A program made the translations under genes and the position numbers. Of a DNA stretch of 64,000 bases, positions 58,940-64,000 are shown one piece after another (the stretch's first letter is position 1; every line of letters starts with the position of its first letter). The notes below the pieces were generated by a model that saw nothing but the letters and a program-made list of their open reading frames with translations, ran no database searches and was not told the DNA's origin. Origin of the DNA: Adenanthera pavonina (lineage: Eukaryota; Streptophyta; Magnoliopsida; Fabales; Fabaceae); contig JAIVEN010000001.1 in NCBI GenBank assembly GCA_026686845.1, positions 34,216,001 through 34,280,000 on the forward strand, given 5' to 3'.

Positions 58940-61008
58940 ATGGCAAAAGTCAAAAATCCTGAAGCTGGGAAAGCTGGAGCTCGACTAAAGAGGAATGTTA
59001 AATCACAATATGCCTCGAAGGAAGGAGAGAAATCAAAGAGAAAAGCCAAATCCAGTAAGGCAACTCCCAGCAAACGCCAAAAGACTGCATCCAAAGTAGA
59101 TTCTCAAAAAGCTGGACCCTCCTCACCGAAAAGTGCAGAACCTTTGATTCCAGTTCCTTCAGAAGCTGCTGCTGTTGCTTCCACTTCGTCCTTCAGTACT
59201 CAATCTGGAGAATACGAGCTTACTACACTGCCACTCTGGAGCACTCCACAAATTCAAAAAGAATACTCCACCAAGTTTGCCAACAAGAAGGTAATCAAGC
59301 CACATTGTGTAAATTTGGAAGATTTCTTGGTCTCCAATAATTTTGATGCTGGTATATGGATGATGAGATACAAAAATCTATTGGAAGTATTAGAGAGATA
59401 TGATGATGAGGTGGTGAAGTCATGGTACGCCTTTTTAAAATACAATAGCAAGAAGAAGAAGTGGGCAGTCAATCTAAGGTCTAGGACCATTTGGCTTACT
59501 AATGAGACATTCAATGAGGTGCTAGAAATCCCTGGGCAAGATGGACTCAAGATTGATATCAATGCCTCTGGGTACATGGATGAGGCAGATTTGACTGATG
59601 AAGAAGGTAGTCCCTTTTTGAACTGCAAGGAGAGTACTATTCTGAGCACACTGTTCAGAAAGAGGGAAAATTAGCCATCCATAAACATGTTGAAGCCCAC
59701 AGACCTCAATGTTCAAGTGAGGATCCTGTACTACATAGTGTCTAGGATTATATTCAACAAAGAAGGCAGCTTCAACTTGATAACAAGGGCAGAGGCACAT
59801 GTCATGGCTGCCATCATGCGTGGGAAACTGATTAATATGGGACACCTCATTCTCCAACGCATGATCAAGGCTAGAGATCAGGGGAAGGACTCCACACTCC
59901 CTTATGCTGCTATCATCTCCAGAATTCTGCAGTATGCTAGAATTCAGCATATTGAGAAAGGGAAGGGCAAGCCCACTGAAATCTTCAAGAAGAGGAATTG
60001 CAGAGGATGGGCATTGAAAGAGATGAAGGAAGATGGGTTGGAAAGGGAGCAGGGAGATCTGAAGATTTGTTCTTTGTTGCTGATGCCTCCTTACAGCAAG
60101 AAGGCACCTTTGAGGCTCCTAGCAGATCTGTACCTCAGCCTACTCAGCCAATTCCATCTCCATCTAAGCCCACTCATATTCTTTCCACTCCTTCCTCACG
60201 GGCCAAGCCAACTAAGATCACTAAGCTGTATGACAACCTGTCTACACTCATTCTCAGCATTAGAGATGAGCAAAATGCCAAATTTGCTCATCTGCAAGAT
60301 CAGATCCATCAGTTGGCTGTGAACATGAAGGTGGTAGCTGATGCTTATGAAGAGATTAGAAGTGCAATCCCCGCCACTTCAGCTCCACCTCAGCCAGGGT
60401 CATCTGTGCCTGTCCAATCTCTAACTCCTGAGCCTCCAAGCCCCTTCGAGATTGCCTCCTCTGACCATGATGATGATATAGATGGTGCTGGTGCAATGAG
60501 GACACCAAGTCCTGGTCCACCCTTGGACTATGGTTTGGAAGAAGAAGGTGTGAGCAATGAAGAGAGGAGCATTGTACCTGTTGTTGATTATATTGCCATT
60601 GCTCACAATGCTCTACTGCAAGCTCAAAGAAGAAGGCTTGAAGAAATGTTTCCTCCTGCTGAACCAGCTTTTCCTTCTCTTGCTGTGTATGGGCTTTCAG
60701 AGGAACAGAGAGCTCAACTGGCTCTTTCCAGGAAGGAAATGCAAGAACTACTTGAGATTTTTGATGATGAAGAACCTAGCCCTAAGCTCGCTGAGCCTCC
60801 TGCACCAGTACAGCCATAAATACCTTTTGCTCCTGTGCCACTTCGTGCTATTTCTGTTTCTCAGATCCCTCCTCCGGGTGATTTTGTTGGCCTTCCTGAT
60901 GATGCCAAAAAGGGGGAGAAGACTGGGCAAACTCGAAAGTCTGCTGCTGTTGAGCAATCTGGGAAAGGGAAAACATACAGCAAGAAGACCAAGCCCAAGA
61001 AGAAATGA
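58940..61008 (+). pseudogene. Sirevirus additional 3' ORF (aORF), full-length but broken
   Basis: The ATG at 58940 starts MAKVKNPEAGKAGARLKRN. Residues 1-60 are Lys/Ser-rich with nuclear-localisation-like clusters (KSKRKAKSS; SKRQK). Residues 90-350 form a conserved block (GEYELTTLPLWSTP; LRSRTIWLTNETFNEVLE; SFNLITRAEAHVMAAIMRG; TLPYAAIISRILQYARIQH), which from memory resembles the plant transposon-protein domain PF20167. A Pro/Asp-rich region follows (AMRTPSPGPPLDYGLEEE), then helical AHNALLQAQRRRLEEMF and EEQRAQLALSRKEMQELLE, and a basic tail, GKTYSKKTKPKKK. Damage: TAG 59672-59674 (Arg in the other copies), a 1-bp deletion near 59988, and TAA 60817-60819. It has the position of the SIRE env-like gene, but I see no signal peptide or transmembrane segment. 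Function is unknown. Confidence 0.8.
60907..60920 (+). other. Second polypurine tract inside the aORF
   Basis: AAAAAGGGGGAGAA is identical to the PPT at 61300-61313 and lies about 390 bp upstream of it, coding for part of AKKGEK. The same 14-mer is present at the equivalent place in copies A (9440-9453) and B (13870-13883). Confidence 0.8.
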
Positions 61009-61299
61009 TTGAAGATTTGCTTAGAGATTAGGCTTGAGTCCTCTTGTAGTGTTTTGTGTTTCTGTTACTGTTTTGAATGTTTGAATATTGGAACTTTGTC
61101 TAATTTGGTTTTTGTATAGCAACTCTTAATTAAATGAATGGATTTCTTTGTTGCAATATTTTGTACATATAACTCTTTGAATATCTTCACTTGATCTACT
61201 GTGCATGATGTCTTTTGAAAAATAATGCATACGTTGAGGGGGAGCTTGTTAAAGCAAACCTAAGTACTAATCTAGTTTGTGAGTTGTTTTGTCATCATC
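61009..61299 (+). other. 3' untranslated region of the Sirevirus
   Basis: Non-coding sequence between the aORF stop and the PPT. No structure was identified beyond AT-rich text. Confidence 0.6.
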
Positions 61300-61313
61300 A
61301 AAAAGGGGGAGAA
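61300..61313 (+). other. Polypurine tract
   Basis: AAAAAGGGGGAGAA directly abuts the 3' LTR; it is the expected primer for plus-strand synthesis. Confidence 0.92.
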
Positions 61314-63173
61314 TGTTGAATCAAGAGTTTTGATGATTCCAAACCAATATTCAAGAGCTTGGATTGAAGATATCAAAGGAGATCAAAGTGTTTCAAGTGA
61401 AGAATTTCTGAGTAATAGCTACTAGATCTTCTGTAGGATCTTTTGTTATATTTAAATGAGGGTAAAAGATTTTGATTTTAAGTAAAGATGTTTTTAAACA
61501 TTGATTTTATGATAAATCTTGACTTAATTGAAAAATACCTACAAACAGACGAAGCTTGAAAGTTTAAACTGAACTGTCATATTGGAAATTCGAACTTTGA
61601 CTTTGGAAATTCGAATTTTGAGCTAAAACTGAATAAATCTGAAAAGATGTCTCTCTGTCAGACGAATTTAGGTTTTCCAAAATTCAAATTTTCATCCAAG
61701 TCTGACAGAAGCCTTTTTGAGACAAACGAACTTCACATCTTCAAAATTCAAATTTCAGATAAAGTGCAGTTTGTGAAAACCAAAGAAATTTGTCTGAAAT
61801 AATGTTGAAGTTCATCTGAAATCAAGAAGAAATTGAGTTTGAAAAATGCTCGCTGACAGACGAACTTTGGCCTTCTAACATTCGAATTTTCATATAAGTC
61901 TAAAAGAAGCTTCTTTGTAACAGACGAACTTTAAGTCTTCAAAATTCGAATTTCAGACAAAATGCAATTTGTGAAAACTAAAGAAATTTTTCTGAAACAA
62001 TTTTAAAGTTCATCTGAAAGCAAGATTATATTAAGTTTCAAAATTGCACTATGACAGACGAACTTTGAACATTAAAATTTGAATTTTCAGAAGCTATGTT
62101 TTTTAGACTGTTGAAATGAAACATTGACATACGAATGACAAAGTCCTGTAACATTCGAATATTGAAGTTAGTTTGAAAAGAGTCACTCTGACAGACGAAC
62201 TTCACTCTTTCAAAATTCGAATTTCAAAGAAAGTGAACTACTGTGCTTTTTGAACATACTAGGAACAGACGAATTTTGGGTTTCCAAAATTCGAATTTCG
62301 AAGGCACTGTAGAAAATTGAAAACACTGTTCACACTTAACAGAAAAACCTTCTTCTTGAAAATTCGTATGTCATATTGTAAAAATATTTTGTAAGTTTCA
62401 AAATTCGAATTTCACTTCATGAACAGATGAACTTTGTGCTGTAATGTTGGAAGCTTTAACCTTTGGTTCCTTCGAAATTCGTCTGTTGACCAACCAAAAT
62501 TCAAATTTCAGTATGTCAGAAGCATTAAATGCGGTTGGTTAACGGATAGTTTTTCAGAGTAACTGTTGGATGACTTCCCTAACAGATAGATTTTGTCTCT
62601 AACGGACATTTGAGACCTAAATCTATCAATATAACATCATTTGAAGTTATGAAAAGAGAATCAAACTTGTATATACCGAATTTCTGCCAAATCTTCTTCT
62701 CAAAAGCTTTTATCCTCTCAACTTCAATATCTGTACTTTAACCTTCATATCTACTCTATTCAAGAGAGTTATATCTTTGCAAACAATCTACTCTTCATCT
62801 GGAAGATAGATTAACTTGTGAGGGGAAATCACAAGGGGATTGGGTAGCACATTGTAGAAGTGCTTAAAGAGATTGAGAAAACTCCAGAAACAGAGCATAC
62901 TCATTGTACTGTGGCATTAGCAAGAAGCCCATTAAATTCTTGCTGTATAGTGGAAAAATCTCAAGAGTTGTCTTGGGGACTGGATGTAGGTCAAGTGGAT
63001 AGACCGAACCAGGATAAATTACTGAGTCTTCTTCTCCTCATCTTTACTTTTCAGCTTGCTCTGTTTTGTACGTTGCTTCCCTTATACTGTGCTATCTTCA
63101 CCCATTTCACTTTGTACAGAAAAATTTGAATCTTCCCAATTCACCCCCTCTTGGGAAGTCAGCCTTGTTAACA
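61314..63173 (+). repeat. Sirevirus 3' LTR
   Basis: 1,860 bp, starting TGTTGAATCA and ending CTTGTTAACA. It is nearly colinear with the 5' LTR. Differences are denser in the first ~500 bp (about 26 by eye) than in the rest. Its TATA box is mutated (TATCAATAT). The frame at 62860-63129 is LTR sequence, not a gene. Confidence 0.92.
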
Positions 63174-63178
63174 AGAAG
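63174..63178. repeat. Target site duplication AGAAG (right)
   Basis: Exact repeat of 51096-51100 behind the 3' LTR. Confidence 0.9.
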
Positions 63179-64000
63179 AAGAGAAAACTTGGACAACTCA
63201 GGGATTCAAAAGCAAGGTAATATCTTATGCCTACTAGTTTGCATATTCTAGTGATTCATGTTAGCTCAATGAAGTTTTCTTCTTCCTTTGTTAATGCCTA
63301 AGTTTTAGTCAAACCCTAGGTTAGGAAGAAGATGAAGTTTTATGCAATAAACCTAAGAGAAACACTCAACTAGCCACTTGAAGCATGATTTAGAAAGTAG
63401 TTGGTTGTTTTTCAAAGCCAACCATTTTCTCTTCTTTTGTTGTTAGTTTTAGCCGGAACAAGACATCAACCTAGAGTAGGGGTTTCATTATTTTGATGTC
63501 AAAAATGGAATCCTTGGGTCTAAATTAGCTAAGAACAAGTGTTAGGCTGAAGAAAAACCTAAAGGAAAGTAAGATGAAAATTTTAAGTTTTAATGGGACC
63601 TTATGAAGCACCACCTTGAACCAGTGGTTTATGAGCTTATTTGATATTGTGTCTAGGTTCAAGGAAGCCTAAGCAAGCTCCTAGAAGTGAGTCAAGTGGA
63701 AAAGCAAAGGAAGCAACAAGGTAGCAATTTTACCTATTCTTGACTTATATTGTCATGTGATTTTTATTGAATATGATGACTTACCTATTGTTTATTTTGA
63801 TGATTTGAGATGTTGGCTGAGTTTTTTAAGGGGCTTGAGACCCAAGGATATCCAAAATACAAAATAAAACTCAACCAAAATTTTTGAAAAATATTATGGC
63901 ATAATTGTTTTAAGATATTCATTTGATGTTTTATGATGATTATATGTTCAAAGTGATAATATAATTACATGAATGGGAATTGCTATTGAAATTATTCAAA

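Larger units (their letters stand above)
51101..63173 (+). mobile_element. Full-length Sirevirus-type Ty1/copia retrotransposon, 12,073 bp
   Basis: It has two LTRs (51101-52962 and 61314-63173), a 5-bp TSD AGAAG, a PBS complementary to initiator Met-tRNA, gag, pol in the copia order (protease, integrase, RT, RNase H), a ~2-kb additional 3' ORF and a polypurine tract. Long LTRs, a large gag with a zinc knuckle and an extra gene after pol place it in the Sirevirus (SIRE/Maximus) lineage. By eye the LTRs differ at about 60 sites (about 3%), mostly transitions, which points to an insertion of roughly a million years or so under usual plant rates. All three genes carry stops, so the copy is not autonomous. 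It lies inside another LTR-like element. Confidence 0.92.
49902..64000 (+). repeat. ~3-kb LTR family member 4, split by a Sirevirus; runs off the window
   Basis: It begins TGTAACATCCCC at 49902 inside the Harbinger transposase. The first part (49902-51100) matches the first ~1.1 kb of copy 1. The Sirevirus (51101-63173) interrupts it in the purine-rich zone, and 63174-64000 continues with the family's second half (for example GATGTTGGCTGAGTT at about 63810, also near 20308 in copy 1). The right end lies beyond the window, so its TSD (left 5-mer CCATA) cannot be checked. It has no genes of its own. Confidence 0.75.

Noticed and set aside
1..64000. CRISPR arrays, tRNA, rRNA or bacterial operons
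   Set aside because: No spaced palindromic arrays, tRNA cloverleaf with conserved box A/B sequences, or rRNA core sequences were seen.

Overview
This is an AT-rich, gene-poor stretch of a plant nuclear chromosome. The evidence is a primer-binding site matching plant initiator Met-tRNA, hAT, CACTA, PIF/Harbinger and Helitron remnants, plant-style introns, and a WNK-kinase fragment. A eudicot is likely, but the species cannot be read from the sequence. I see no intact host protein gene, no tRNA, no rRNA and no CRISPR array. Nearly everything recognisable is a transposable element or a decayed gene fragment.

Left part (1-16.8 kb): a short hAT element (748-1386); a 2-kb palindromic element (2990-4988) split by an old Sirevirus-type LTR; AT-rich sequence; then on the minus strand two broken Sirevirus (Ty1/copia) copies joined head to tail. 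Copy A has its LTR, an additional 3' ORF (aORF), and RNase H plus part of RT. Copy B has only its aORF and upstream spacer. A WNK-kinase pseudogene fragment begins exactly where copy B stops.

Middle part (17-42.5 kb): a ~3-kb solo-LTR-like element with perfect TSDs (18588-21665), a non-autonomous CACTA element with TSD TAG (22620-23957), a 300-bp MITE, a Helitron helicase remnant, a second MITE-like element, an open frame of about 160 codons with an early stop, a Sirevirus-type solo LTR with TSD GTTTT (34318-36028), a second ~3-kb solo LTR, and a Ty3/gypsy polyprotein tail.

Right part (43-64 kb): PIF/Harbinger pseudogenes (two Myb/SANT-like ORF1 copies and one transposase), broken by two more members of the ~3-kb LTR family. 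The last of these (from 49902 to beyond the window) carries a full-length 12,073-bp Sirevirus-type element (51101-63173). That element has 1.86-kb LTRs, TSD AGAAG, PBS, gag, pol, aORF and PPT. Insertions are therefore nested three deep: Harbinger, then ~3-kb LTR element, then Sirevirus.

In the complete element, gag (capsid, zinc knuckle) and pol (protease, integrase, RT, RNase H) are the replication genes. The extra 3' gene encodes a lysine-rich protein with no visible membrane segment. Both gag-pol and the aORF carry several stop codons, mostly of the C-to-T type expected from deamination of methylated cytosine, so this copy looks dead by itself. The most unusual points are the aORF with a second, identical polypurine tract inside it, the shared motif clusters in the LTRs and in the pol-aORF spacer, the A/B chimera, and the solo-LTR family with no internal regions.
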